DNA of 64,000 bases from Pseudoramibacter porci (GCF_009696145.1 NZ_VUMO01000003.1:62001-126000); one strand, 5' to 3'; numbered from the stretch's first letter, positions 41,995 to 49,632 are shown. Translations and numbers: made by a program. Notes: generated from the sequence alone by a model not told the origin.

Positions 41995-42930
41995 TTACAG
42001 CCGTCTGAGCACCTCCCAAAAGGCGATGAGCACCTCCCGGGGGATCAATTTCGAGAAAAACCGGTGGGCGGTGCAGAAGAGCCCGGGGGTCGAGACGGCC
42101 ATGCCCAGGCGGTTCGTCCGCAGGGAGCGCCGGGCCACCCGCGCCGCCGGCACGCCCAGGGCGAAGTGCCTGATCGCGGGCTTTTCGCCCTGGGCCTCTG
42201 CCGCCTTGGCAACGGGGATGAATTCGGTGTCTGCCATCCAATAGGGGCAGACCGCCGTCACCCGGATGCGCCGCGGGAGCAGCTCCGCCCGCAGGGCCCG
42301 GGTGTAGTGGTAGAGAAAGACCTTGGAGGCCCCGTAGACGCCAAAGTGCTGGAGGGGCTGGAAGGCCGCCGTGGAGCAGATTTCGAGGATGCGGCCCCCG
42401 GGGCCCATGAAGGGCAGGGCCGTCACCGTCACGTCCACCGCCGCCCGGTCGTTGAGGTCGATCATGTTGTGGGTCTCCGCGAGGGTGAGCTTGGCGTAAT
42501 TGCCGATCTTGCCGAGACCTGCGCAGTTGATGAGCACCGCCACCTCCGCGCCTTCCTCGGTGAGCGCCGTCTTCAGCGCGGTCAGGCTCTCGGGCTGCGT
42601 CAAATCGAGTGGGAACGTCCGTGTCCCGTGTGTAAGGGTCTCGGCCAGGGCCGTAAGCCGGTCCGCCCGGCGGGCCACCAGCCAGATTTCGTCCAGATCC
42701 TTCTCCGTCCGGTCCAGGCGCCTGGCGTATTCCCGGCCGAGGCCGCTGGAGGCCCCGGTGATCAGCGCGATGCGCTTCACCCCGCGCTTTTTCTTGCCCT
42801 TTGCCCCGGCGGTGACGCCCATTTCGATGAGCACGAGCACGATGGCCGCGAGGCCGAAGATCACCACCACCCGCCCGGTGAAGCCCACACACCAGGCCAA
42901 AACACCTTGAAATCCGTGTAATACTGCCAT
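41995..42930 (-). CDS. Membrane-anchored SDR oxidoreductase
   Basis: Short-chain dehydrogenase of 311 residues with an N-terminal membrane segment (about 10-35), then IALITGASSGLGREYARRL (NAD(P) loop). NCAGLG, ICSTAAF with the catalytic Ser, and YGASK with Tyr/Lys follow. The anchored layout resembles DltE/hydroxysteroid dehydrogenase-like proteins. The ATG at 42930 has AAGAAGG upstream; longer starts are poorly supported. Substrate unknown. It is divergent from a metal-exporter-like gene. Confidence 0.85.
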   Translation of the reverse strand: MAVLHGFQGVLAWCVGFTGRVVVIFGLAAIVLVLIEMGVTAGAKGKKKRGVKRIALITGASSGLGREYARRLDRTEKDLDEIWLVARRADRLTALAETLTHGTRTFPLDLTQPESLTALKTALTEEGAEVAVLINCAGLGKIGNYAKLTLAETHNMIDLNDRAAVDVTVTALPFMGPGGRILEICSTAAFQPLQHFGVYGASKVFLYHYTRALRAELLPRRIRVTAVCPYWMADTEFIPVAKAAEAQGEKPAIRHFALGVPAARVARRSLRTNRLGMAVSTPGLFCTAHRFFSKLIPREVLIAFWEVLRRL

Positions 42931-43057
42931 GGAGCACCTTCTTTCTGTTGCGATTGCCATTAGATGGATGCCCTTATCATACCACAACCGCCCGCGCTCA
43001 CCGCCCTCATTTTGGCAAAAGATGCAGATGCATTCATATGAAACTTTTTTCATTTAT

Positions 43058-43086
43058 TTGCAAATTGATGAAAATCATGATAGGAT
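43058..43086 (+). promoter_or_regulatory. Promoter of the ArsP_2-like permease gene
   Basis: TTGCAA (43058-43063), 17 bases, TAGGAT (43081-43086). Confidence 0.7.
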
Positions 43087-43185
43087 GACCCTACTAAAAA
43101 AATAGATTGAAAGCGGGTGCGCCCGCGCGCATTCGTTTTATTTACTCCTGTAAAAACTTGTATTGTAAATTTAGAAAGGAAAACC

Positions 43186-44070
43186 ATGCTCCACGCATTT
43201 CTCGCCGTCCTGAGCGACGCGGCGGTCGATACCGTCAAGCTCATCCCCTTCCTCTTCGTGACCTATTGGCTCATGGAATTTTTCGAAGCCCGGGCGGAGG
43301 GCCATTCCACCCGGCTACTGCTTCGGGTCGGCCCCTTCGGGCCGGCGGCCGGCGCGGCGGTGGGCGTCGTCCCCCAATGCGGTTTCTCCGCCGCTGCGGC
43401 CAGTCTCTACGCCGGGGGGCTCATCTCCACCGGGACGCTGCTGTCAGTGTTTCTCTCCACCTCCGACGAAATGCTGCCCATCTTCCTGTCGGAGCACGTC
43501 CCTGTGGCCACCCTCGGCCGGGTGCTCCTCGCCAAGGCTGTCATCGGCGTGCTCACCGGGATGGCCGTCGACGGGGTGCTCAGGCTCCGCCGCTACGGCG
43601 ACGACAAGCACATCCACGACCTGTGCGACAACGAGCACTGCGGCTGCGAGGACGAGGCCGAACCCGCGGGGCTGCGCGCCGTGACCCGCTCGGCGCTGGT
43701 CCACACGCTGAACATCACCGCCTTCGTCTTCGCGATTTCCCTCGTCCTCGGCGCGCTGATCGACTGGGCCGGCGTCTCCGCCGTCGAACGCGTGCTCACC
43801 AACCGCCCCGTGATCGGCGTCTGCCTTTCGGCGCTCATCGGGCTCATCCCCAACTGCGCCGCCTCGGTGGTCATCACCCAGCTTTACCTCTCGCGGATGC
43901 TCACCGCCGGACAGATGATGGCCGGGCTGCTCGTCGGCGCCGGCGTCGGCCTGCTCGTGCTCTTCCGCACCAGCCGCCACTGGAAGGAAAACCTCAAATT
44001 CACCGCCCTGCTCTACGCCTCGGGCGTCGCCTGGGGGCTGCTGTTTGAATTGTTACATTTGTCATTTTAA
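43186..44070 (+). CDS. Putative heavy-metal exporter (ArsP_2-like, about 8-10 TM)
   Basis: Integral membrane protein of 294 residues from the ATG at 43186 (AAAGGA upstream). Two halves repeat the pattern of a Cys-containing turn: VVPQCGFSAAAASLYAGG and LIPNCAASVVITQLYLSR, typical of the ArsP_2 putative exporter family. Between them a loop (about 144-163) is rich in His, Cys, Asp and Glu (DDKHIHDLCDNEHCGCEDEAE region) and could bind metal. Names given to the family vary (arsenic efflux, manganese transporter); the true substrate is unsettled. Confidence 0.8.
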   Translation: MLHAFLAVLSDAAVDTVKLIPFLFVTYWLMEFFEARAEGHSTRLLLRVGPFGPAAGAAVGVVPQCGFSAAAASLYAGGLISTGTLLSVFLSTSDEMLPIFLSEHVPVATLGRVLLAKAVIGVLTGMAVDGVLRLRRYGDDKHIHDLCDNEHCGCEDEAEPAGLRAVTRSALVHTLNITAFVFAISLVLGALIDWAGVSAVERVLTNRPVIGVCLSALIGLIPNCAASVVITQLYLSRMLTAGQMMAGLLVGAGVGLLVLFRTSRHWKENLKFTALLYASGVAWGLLFELLHLSF

Positions 44071-44088
44071 TAAATGATGCGCGTTCAT

Positions 44089-44170
44089 GCGCAAATCCCC
44101 GTTCAAATCTACCCCAAAACCGCGCAAATCCCCGTTCGTTTATAGCTAAATCCTGCGCAAATCCCCGTTT
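44089..44170 (+). repeat. Three 16-base repeats at exact 33-base period
   Basis: GCGCAAATCCCCGTTY at 44089-44104, 44122-44137 and 44155-44170, separated by 17-base unrelated segments. The period is exactly 33 bases. No Cas genes and no palindrome within the repeat. Part of the gene-free stretch 44071-44515. Confidence 0.9.
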
Positions 44171-44211
44171 ACCGCAAATACAGTTGTAAAGACATCCTTC
44201 ATCATTTTGGG

Positions 44212-44282
44212 TGGCGGATGCTGTGCCGGCGCCTGGGCGCCGAACCCCCGGCGAAAGCCGGGATAAGCATGCTCTACATCTG
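44212..44282. other. Intergenic multi-hairpin element
   Basis: Two stable adjacent hairpins, CGGCGCC/GGCGCCG and CCCGGC-GAAA-GCCGGG, sit inside an outer GATGC/GCATC pairing. The sequence could fold on either strand. No promoter, terminator or known riboswitch signature was found; a REP-like palindromic unit is the simplest explanation. Confidence 0.5.
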
Positions 44283-44292
44283 CATCTTCTTT

Positions 44293-44390
44293 AATATGGT
44301 TGTCGTTTGTTATGGTTTGGTATGATGTGGTATGGTGTGCTGTCGTGTGCTTTGATTTGTTATGGTATGGTATGCTTTATTATGTGATTT
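44293..44390 (+). repeat. TATGGT-rich low-complexity stretch
   Basis: About 98 bases almost free of C, with irregular TATGGT, TTATGG and GGTATG words. No reading frame is seen. It may be a slippage product; no function is evident. Confidence 0.7.
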
Positions 44391-44420
44391 TTTCGACCGA
44401 TTATTTTCAAAACCCCATAT

Positions 44421-44517
44421 TTCGATAATGCGCAGGTTTAGCACCCCGGCTAAATCCCATTATGCGCAGGTTCGCCCGCTCACAAAAAAACGCCCGGCTG
44501 ATTTTCAGTCAGGCGTT
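44421..44517 (-). repeat. Left copy of a repeat/terminator unit flanking the MNT gene
   Basis: TTCGATAATGCGCAGGTTT (44421-44439), a second ATGCGCAGGTT at 44462-44472 (34 bases on), and a terminator hairpin with a T run on the minus strand (44483-44517). The same elements in the same order recur on the other side of the MNT gene. The hairpin ends the MNT transcript and touches its stop codon. Confidence 0.8.
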
Positions 44518-44818
44518 ATGCGACTTTCCTTCTATCCCTCAAAATACTTTGATAAAACGCGCTCTCCTGATTAATTTCGTGGATTTCAAACACATCGACA
44601 GACTTGTCAAACGCCTCCCTCAAATCTTCGGCAAAGGCAAAGACCCGCGTGCGTTTAAACCCCTCGCCCCCGATGACGATGAAATCCAGATCGCTTTCCG
44701 AATCCGCTTCCCCTCTGGCGTACGAGCCGAACAGGTACACCGCCGAAATGTGGTACTTTTCAGCCAGCGGACGGACAATTTTTTCGATGTCCGTTATCGT
44801 CAAAACCTGATGATTCAT
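44516..44818 (-). CDS. MNT-type minimal nucleotidyltransferase
   Basis: Protein of 100 residues with the polymerase-beta-like motif LFGSYARGEADSESDLDF (near 29-46): Gly-Ser plus the two metal-binding Asp residues. Relatives (MntA) are antitoxins that AMPylate HEPN toxins, or uncharacterised transferases. No HEPN gene lies beside it, so the partner is missing or elsewhere. It is flanked by near-identical repeat/terminator units, suggesting it arrived or was copied as a cassette. Confidence 0.88.
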   Translation of the reverse strand: MNHQVLTITDIEKIVRPLAEKYHISAVYLFGSYARGEADSESDLDFIVIGGEGFKRTRVFAFAEDLREAFDKSVDVFEIHEINQESAFYQSILRDRRKVA

Positions 44819-44894
44819 TTCACCCCTCCTCGTCGTGTCAGCCGCGCTGCTTTTTTCTTTAATTATACCACGGCAAACACCTTCTTGTACCGTT

Positions 44895-44961
44895 TTTCGA
44901 TGATGCGCAGGTTTCCCCTTATCGCATAAAAAAACGCCCGGCTGAAAATCAGTCAGGCGTT
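44895..44961 (-). repeat. Right copy of the repeat unit, including the thrS terminator
   Basis: TTTCGATGATGCGCAGGTTT (44895-44914) and a hairpin (44934-44960) with seven T on the minus strand. The hairpin differs from the left copy only in its loop (AAAA versus TTTT). Here it terminates thrS. Confidence 0.85.
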
Positions 44962-44985
44962 ATTTGTTTGTTTTTACCGTGAAAC

Positions 44986-46758
44986 TCAGTCGGCGGTTTC
45001 AATCAGTTCCAGGCTGTGTTCGCCGATCATCTTCTGGCACATGGCCACGAAATGATCCAGCGGAATGTCGTTGAGCTGTTTGTTGCCGCGGATGTTGATG
45101 GAGACAGTGCCGTCGGCCGCTTCCTTGTCGCCGAGGATCAGGATGTAGGGATCCTTGTACTGCTTGAAGTGCTTGATCTTCGTCTTCATGTTGTCGTCGG
45201 TGTAATTGGCTTCGACGCGCACCCCGGCGCGCTTGAGCACGTCGGCGACGTGTTTGGCGTAGGCGTTGTGGGATTCGCGGATCGGCACGATGCCCACCTG
45301 GTACGGGCAGAGCCAGAACGGGAAATCCCCCTTGAAGTTTTCGGTGATGATCCCGATGAACCGTTCGAAGGAGCCGAGAATCGCGCGGTGAATGAGCACC
45401 GGGCGCTTTTCGGTGTCGTCGCCGGCGGCGTACTTCATGCCGAAGTTCATGGGCAGCTGGAAGTCCAGCTGGATCGTCCCCATCTGCCATTCGCGGCCCA
45501 AGGCGTCGCGCATTTTAAGGTCGATCTTCGGACCGTAGAAAGCGCCGTCCCCTTCGTTGATTTCGAAATTCCCTTCGCCGTATTTCTTGATCAAAATGGC
45601 CTTGAGGTCGGCTTCCGCCTTGTTCCAGACTTCGATGTCGCCCATGTAATCGTCAGGGCGGGTGGAAAGCTCAGCCGTGTAGGTCAGGCCCAGGGGGCTG
45701 TAGATTTCGCTGGCCACGTCCATGATGTCGAAAATTTCGTCGGCGATCTGGTCTTCGGTGACGAAAATGTGGGCGTCATCCTGACGGAACATCTGCACCC
45801 GGAACAGGCCATTGAGTTCGCCGGATTTTTCTTTGCGGTGGATGGTGTCGACCTGAGCGTAGCGCAGGGGCAGATCTTTGTAGGAGCGTTTCTTCGTCTG
45901 ATAGACCTTGATGGTGTTCGGGCAGTTCATCGGCTTGAGGGCGTAGGTGTTGGGGTCTTCTTCATCTTTGCCCGGGATGACGAACATGCCGTCCATGTAG
46001 TGATCCCAATGGCCCGAGGTTTCCCAGAGCTTCTTCTTCGAGAGCACCGGCCCGGAGATTTCCTGGTAGCCGTGGGCTTCGTGGACGTCGCGCCAGAAAT
46101 CGAGCAGCGCGTTGAACAGCTTCCAGCCGCGGGGCAGCCAGTAGGGCATGCCCGGCGCGGTTTCGTCGAACATGAAGAGATCCAGCTGGGCGCCAATCTT
46201 CTTGTGATCCCGTTCCTTGGCTTCGCGGATCAGGGCCTTGTGGGCCTTGAGGGCCTTCTTGTCCGGGAAGGCGTAGGCGTAGATGCGGGTCAGGTTGTCG
46301 CGGTTTTCATCGCCGCGCCAATAGGCGCCCGACGCGCTTCTGAGTTCGAAGGCCGCGCTGAGCAGCTCCTGGGAGTTGTCGACGTGGGGCCCGCGGCAGA
46401 GATCGACGTAATCGTCCCCGGTGTAATACACGGTGATGACTTCGTCGTCGGGCAGGTCTTCGATCAATTCGGTCTTGAATTTCTGACCTTTAAAAATATC
46501 GAGGGCTTCGGCCTTGGAGACTTCCTTACGGGTCCAGTCTTCCTTGCGCTTGAGAATTTCGCGCATTTTGTCTTCGATGGCCTTGAAATCCCCTTCGGTG
46601 ACGGTCTTCCCTTCCGGCAAGAGGAAGTCGTAATAAAAGCCGTCGTCGATCTGGGGCCCGATGGCGTACTGGGTTTCGGGGCCGTAGAGCTCGATCACAG
46701 CCTTGGCCATCACGTGGGCCAGGGAATGGCGGTAACAACTTAATACTTTTTCATCCAT
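44986..46758 (-). CDS. thrS: Threonyl-tRNA synthetase without the TGS domain
   Basis: Charges tRNA-Thr. At 590 residues it is about 50 shorter than the usual enzyme because the N-terminal TGS domain is absent: the protein begins at the editing-domain region (CYRHSLAHVMAKAV, 9-22, with the HxxxH-type motif). The second editing segment VDLCRGPHVDN, class II motif 2 (RYAQVDTIHRKEKSGELNGL) and motif 3 (LIHRAILGSFERFIG) are intact, as is the anticodon domain. AAAGGAG precedes the ATG. A T-box leader controls the gene. TGS-less ThrRS forms exist in other bacteria. Confidence 0.96.
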   Translation of the reverse strand: MDEKVLSCYRHSLAHVMAKAVIELYGPETQYAIGPQIDDGFYYDFLLPEGKTVTEGDFKAIEDKMREILKRKEDWTRKEVSKAEALDIFKGQKFKTELIEDLPDDEVITVYYTGDDYVDLCRGPHVDNSQELLSAAFELRSASGAYWRGDENRDNLTRIYAYAFPDKKALKAHKALIREAKERDHKKIGAQLDLFMFDETAPGMPYWLPRGWKLFNALLDFWRDVHEAHGYQEISGPVLSKKKLWETSGHWDHYMDGMFVIPGKDEEDPNTYALKPMNCPNTIKVYQTKKRSYKDLPLRYAQVDTIHRKEKSGELNGLFRVQMFRQDDAHIFVTEDQIADEIFDIMDVASEIYSPLGLTYTAELSTRPDDYMGDIEVWNKAEADLKAILIKKYGEGNFEINEGDGAFYGPKIDLKMRDALGREWQMGTIQLDFQLPMNFGMKYAAGDDTEKRPVLIHRAILGSFERFIGIITENFKGDFPFWLCPYQVGIVPIRESHNAYAKHVADVLKRAGVRVEANYTDDNMKTKIKHFKQYKDPYILILGDKEAADGTVSINIRGNKQLNDIPLDHFVAMCQKMIGEHSLELIETAD

Positions 46759-46797
46759 TTTTGTTCTCCTTTGTTTCGGGCATCGCCGGGACCATAA

Positions 46798-47020
46798 AAA
46801 AAATCCCCGACAGATACCAAAGGTATTGTCAGGGACGCTTGTTCGCGCGGTTCCACCCTGCTTGTCCGCTCATGCGGACCGCTTCATCGCGATGGTAACG
46901 GCATCACCGGGCCGGATTGGGGCCTCTCGGAGGTGGTCTTCGGACGGCCTCTGCAGCCGGCTCTCACCGCCCCGGCCTCGCTTTCGCTTCCGCGCGTCTT
47001 ACTCGTCTCGTCATTGAATT
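46798..47020 (-). promoter_or_regulatory. T-box riboswitch of thrS
   Basis: The leader carries the T-box sequence AGGGTGGAACCGCG (46846-46859 on the minus strand), whose TGGA bulge binds the free CCA end of uncharged tRNA. A terminator hairpin follows (about 46801-46836, with T run). The 5' part (46880-47015) is long and highly paired, as expected for Stem I. An ACC specifier triplet is likely but its place was not fixed. Uncharged tRNA-Thr would allow read-through into thrS. Confidence 0.93.
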
Positions 47021-47026
47021 GTTTTG

Positions 47027-47055
47027 ATTTTAATCGAAAGGGGGCGCTTTGTAAA
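47027..47055 (-). promoter_or_regulatory. Promoter of the thrS T-box leader
   Basis: Minus strand TTTACA (47050-47055), 17 bases, TAAAAT (47027-47032). Confidence 0.85.
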
Positions 47056-47124
47056 GGGGGCGGATGATTTTTTTTGAGATGAAAACTTTTGCCTTAATTT
47101 TTCTTCCGGATAATGCGGGCAAAT

Positions 47125-47442
47125 CTACAATCCGCGAATAATGTCCACATAATCCTGCCGTTGATCCACCACCGCATAAATGATCACCGTTTGGGCCGGT
47201 TCATCTATTTTGTAAAAAACGAGATCTTTCTTCAAAACGAGCACCCGGTAGCCTTGCCGTCTGAGCGTTGGGTATCGTGGCCTGACCCCGAGATCCGGAT
47301 GATCCCCCAGCTTCAGAATGCTGCTTTCAATCTCGTCCAACTTCGCAAGGGCCGTACGACGGCCGAAATGCTGCGCCACATGCAAAACAATCCTGCTGAT
47401 TTGCGCGTCTGCTGTGTCGGTTTTAAGGATTTTGTACTTCAA
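47125..47442 (-). CDS. RelE/ParE-family toxin
   Basis: Protein of 105 residues with the RelE/ParE fold: ILKTDTADAQISRIVLHVAQ, a central KLGDHPDLGVRPRY, and the C-terminal RVLVLKKDLVFYKID, then VIIYAVVDQRQDY. RelE types cleave mRNA on the ribosome and ParE types block gyrase; this one cannot be placed. It overlaps the antitoxin stop by four bases, the usual toxin-antitoxin coupling. Confidence 0.9.
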   Translation of the reverse strand: MKYKILKTDTADAQISRIVLHVAQHFGRRTALAKLDEIESSILKLGDHPDLGVRPRYPTLRRQGYRVLVLKKDLVFYKIDEPAQTVIIYAVVDQRQDYVDIIRGL

Positions 47443-47723
47443 TCGTCATACTCCTGCAGGATTGCCCGCAAACTATCAAAGGTGTCCGAAACCGGTCCGA
47501 CTCGGCCGTTCCTGACGTCATCTTCCGCCTCTGAGAGAACCTCCAGCAGCTCAATGCGCGCCTTCATATTCTGATACGCTTCGTAAGAGAGCGACACCGT
47601 ATCGCCCCGGCCGTTCACCGTGATGATGACCGCTTCGTCCTGCTCTTTGCACAATTGAGAAATATCGTGATAATGATTCCTCAAATCCGCCGACGGCCGA
47701 ATCGTTTCCCGAAGTTTCGCCAT
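47439..47723 (-). CDS. Phd/YefM-type antitoxin
   Basis: Protein of 94 residues; the N-terminal DNA-binding fold has IRPSADLRNHYHDISQLCK, then EAVIITVNGRGDTVSLSYEAY. The C-terminal tail (LLEVLSEAEDDVRNGRVGPV and onward) would wrap the toxin. GAGGAGG sits upstream. It probably represses its own promoter with the toxin as co-repressor. A truncated relative of its tail lies at 49342-49485. Confidence 0.9.
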   Translation of the reverse strand: MAKLRETIRPSADLRNHYHDISQLCKEQDEAVIITVNGRGDTVSLSYEAYQNMKARIELLEVLSEAEDDVRNGRVGPVSDTFDSLRAILQEYDD

Positions 47724-47761
47724 ATCCGCGCACCTCCTCGCTTATGCTTTAATATAGTCAA

Positions 47762-47789
47762 ATTATATCACGATTTGCCCGTTTCGCAA
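47762..47789 (-). promoter_or_regulatory. Promoter of the toxin-antitoxin operon
   Basis: Minus strand TTGCGA (47784-47789), 16 bases, TATAAT (47762-47767). Just downstream an ATATAG/TTATAT imperfect inverted repeat (about 47752-47767) could be the autoregulatory operator. Confidence 0.7.
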
Positions 47790-47871
47790 CGTCATTTTCC
47801 CGTCCTGCACACAAAACCCCCATCCTATGATAAAATAAAATCAACAAATCTCATTAACAAAGGAAAACCCT

Positions 47872-49074
47872 ATGAAGCACAACCACCCTCGGAAATCCCG
47901 TCTTTTCGTCCTGATGATTCTCGCCGCCGCCCTCGCCCTCGCCATCCTCGCGGGCTTCCTCTTCGTCTTCTGCCGGTCCGCCCAGAAGGCGCCGAAGGGC
48001 CCCGTCAAAAAAGCCGACCCCATCACCGCTCAGGTGAAGCGCATGACCACCGAGGAAAAAGTCGGCCAGCTCTTTCTCGTCACCCCCGACCAGCTCACCG
48101 GCGCCCGCGTCACCACCGCCGGCGAGGCGACCCGCCAGGCCATCGCGAAAACCCAGCCCGGCGGCCTGATCTATTTCGACGACAACCTGAAAAACCCGGC
48201 CCAGACCCAGGCCCTGCTGAAAGACACCCGGCAAATTTACAACGACCTCGGCCTGCCGGCGCCCTTTCTCGCCGTCGACGAAGAAGGGGGCGAGGTGGCC
48301 CGCGTCGCGCATAACCCCGCCTTCGGCGTCCAAAATGTCGGCGACATGCGGGAGATCGGGCGCACCGGAAATCCGGCTAAGGCCGCGGCCGCCGGCACCA
48401 CCATCGGGACGTATTTGAGCGGTCTCGGCTTCAATCTGGACTTCGCCCCCGACGCCGACGTCCTCACCAATCCGGCCAACCGCGTCGTCGCCCGCCGTTC
48501 CTTCGGCACCGACCCGACCCTTGTGAAAAACATGAGCGCGGCGGAAGCCCGGGCCCTGATGGCCTGCGGCGTCATCCCCTGCCTCAAGCATTTCCCGGGA
48601 CACGGCGCCACTGCCGGCGACACCCACGCCGGCGCCGCCGCCACGGACAAAACCCTCGACGAACTGATGCAGGCGGAGCTCGTCCCCTTCACAGACGTGA
48701 ACGCCTACGCGCCGATGATCATGGCCGGCCACATCGCCGCGCCGAAAGTCACCGGAGACAACACCCCCGCCTGCCTGTCGAAAAAAATGGTCACCGACGT
48801 CCTGCGGGGCAAGCTGCACTACAAGGGCGTCGTCACCACCGACTCGCTGCAGATGGGCGCCGTCACCCAGACCACCGACTCCGGCCAGGCCGCCGTGGCC
48901 GCCCTCCAGGCCGGCTGCGATCTGCTTCTGATGCCCAAGGACTTCCCCGCCGCCCGCTCCGCCGTGCTCACCGCCGTCCAGAACGGCACCATCAGCGAAA
49001 CGCGCCTGAACGCTTCGGTCACCCGGATTTTGAAATGCAAGGCCAAACTCAACAAAACCGCCAAACTGAAATGA
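47872..49074 (+). CDS. GH3-family beta-N-acetylhexosaminidase-like protein
   Basis: Exported or membrane-anchored glycoside hydrolase of 400 residues with an N-terminal signal-anchor (about 9-33). The GH3 core carries FLAVDEEGGEVARV near 139, the NagZ-type dyad motif LKHFPGHG near 242, and the nucleophile Asp in VVTTDSLQMGAV near 322. NagZ enzymes remove GlcNAc from muropeptides during wall turnover. The stop codon lies in the loop of its own terminator. It is flanked by the toxin-antitoxin operon and a 52-base repeat. Confidence 0.9.
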   Translation: MKHNHPRKSRLFVLMILAAALALAILAGFLFVFCRSAQKAPKGPVKKADPITAQVKRMTTEEKVGQLFLVTPDQLTGARVTTAGEATRQAIAKTQPGGLIYFDDNLKNPAQTQALLKDTRQIYNDLGLPAPFLAVDEEGGEVARVAHNPAFGVQNVGDMREIGRTGNPAKAAAAGTTIGTYLSGLGFNLDFAPDADVLTNPANRVVARRSFGTDPTLVKNMSAAEARALMACGVIPCLKHFPGHGATAGDTHAGAAATDKTLDELMQAELVPFTDVNAYAPMIMAGHIAAPKVTGDNTPACLSKKMVTDVLRGKLHYKGVVTTDSLQMGAVTQTTDSGQAAVAALQAGCDLLLMPKDFPAARSAVLTAVQNGTISETRLNASVTRILKCKAKLNKTAKLK

Positions 49075-49093
49075 ATCAGTCTGGCGGTTTTTG
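49054..49093 (+). terminator. Terminator overlapping the end of the GH3 gene
   Basis: AAAACCGCCA (49054-49063) pairs with TGGCGGTTTT (49082-49091). The stop codon (49072-49074) lies within the loop, which also has an ACTGA/TCAGT pairing. Confidence 0.85.
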
Positions 49094-49095
49094 TG

Positions 49096-49147
49096 TTTGA
49101 ACTTGGTCGCAGCTTGGTCGCTAACTTGGTCGGTCGTAGCGACTAAG
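49096..49147. repeat. 52-base direct repeat, left copy
   Basis: It matches 49549-49600 at 51 of 52 positions. It contains three TTGGTCG words and an 11-bp imperfect inverted repeat ending TAGCGACTAAG. The pair encloses two small antitoxin-like ORFs. Confidence 0.92.
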
Positions 49148-49154
49148 TTGATTA

Positions 49155-49319
49155 TTATTTTTTCGAAATGGGTTTTGAAGGCACTTTTAATGACGCATCC
49201 CCGAGTACCTCGTTCATCAAATCGTCAAAAGAACGGTAGCGTTTATAGCGCTCTGGATGCTTTTTCATCGCCGCATATTCGGCCAGCGCCGCGCGCGTTT
49301 CAGCGTTTGGTTTATTCAT
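49155..49319 (-). CDS. Small antitoxin-like protein
   Basis: Protein of 54 residues (MNKPNAETRAALAEYAAMK, then HPERYKRYRSFDDLMNEVLG), ending in a basic tail. The pattern resembles short RelB-type antitoxins, but no toxin gene follows. AGGAG lies eight bases before the ATG. It follows the orphan antitoxin tail by 22 bases. Confidence 0.6.
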   Translation of the reverse strand: MNKPNAETRAALAEYAAMKKHPERYKRYRSFDDLMNEVLGDASLKVPSKPISKK

Positions 49320-49341
49320 GCGCTTCACTCCTCTATTATTT

Positions 49342-49485
49342 TTAAAGCATTTTCCTCAACGCGTCAAAGGTCTCAGATACAGGTCTGACGCGGCCATTCT
49401 GCACGTCATTTTCCGCTTCTGTCAGGATTTCCAGTAATTCGGTAAGCGCTTCTCTATTTTCTTTATCTAGCTTATCCACCTGCAT
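49342..49485 (-). CDS. Truncated relative of the Phd/YefM antitoxin tail
   Basis: Protein of 47 residues (MQVDKLDKENREALTELLEI, then LTEAENDVQNGRVRPVSET, ending DALRKML). It aligns with the last 45 residues of the antitoxin at 47439-47723 but lacks the DNA-binding part. The ribosome site is poor. It is either a decaying duplicate or a short protein that can still bind a toxin. Confidence 0.6.
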   Translation of the reverse strand: MQVDKLDKENREALTELLEILTEAENDVQNGRVRPVSETFDALRKML

Positions 49486-49548
49486 CACCTGCTTTCCACG
49501 CTTTATTTTTTAGGTATTGCTTGTCATTATACCACGAAATCATCATCC

Positions 49549-49600
49549 TTTGAACTTGATCGCAGCTTGGTCGCTAACTTGGTCGGTCGTAGCGACTAAG
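49549..49600. repeat. 52-base direct repeat, right copy
   Basis: One mismatch to 49096-49147, 453 bases apart. It is followed at once by the terminator of the NCS1 permease gene. Confidence 0.92.
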
Positions 49601-49602
49601 CT

Positions 49603-49632
49603 TAAAAAAACGCCCGGCAATGCCGAGCGTTT
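49603..49632 (-). terminator. Terminator of the allantoin operon
   Basis: AACGCCCGGCA pairs with TGCCGAGCGTT, one mismatch, with seven T on the minus strand. Confidence 0.85.

Noticed and set aside
44089-44170. Short CRISPR array
   Set aside because: Only three 16-base repeats with 17-base spacers, no internal symmetry, no leader and no Cas genes in the window.
44212-44282. Riboswitch
   Set aside because: Stable hairpins but no match to aptamer consensus I know, and no gene downstream in either direction in a fitting position.
45016-46743. 575-residue open frame opposite thrS
   Set aside because: Exact shadow of thrS, with repetitive Val/Gly/Asp composition and no motif.
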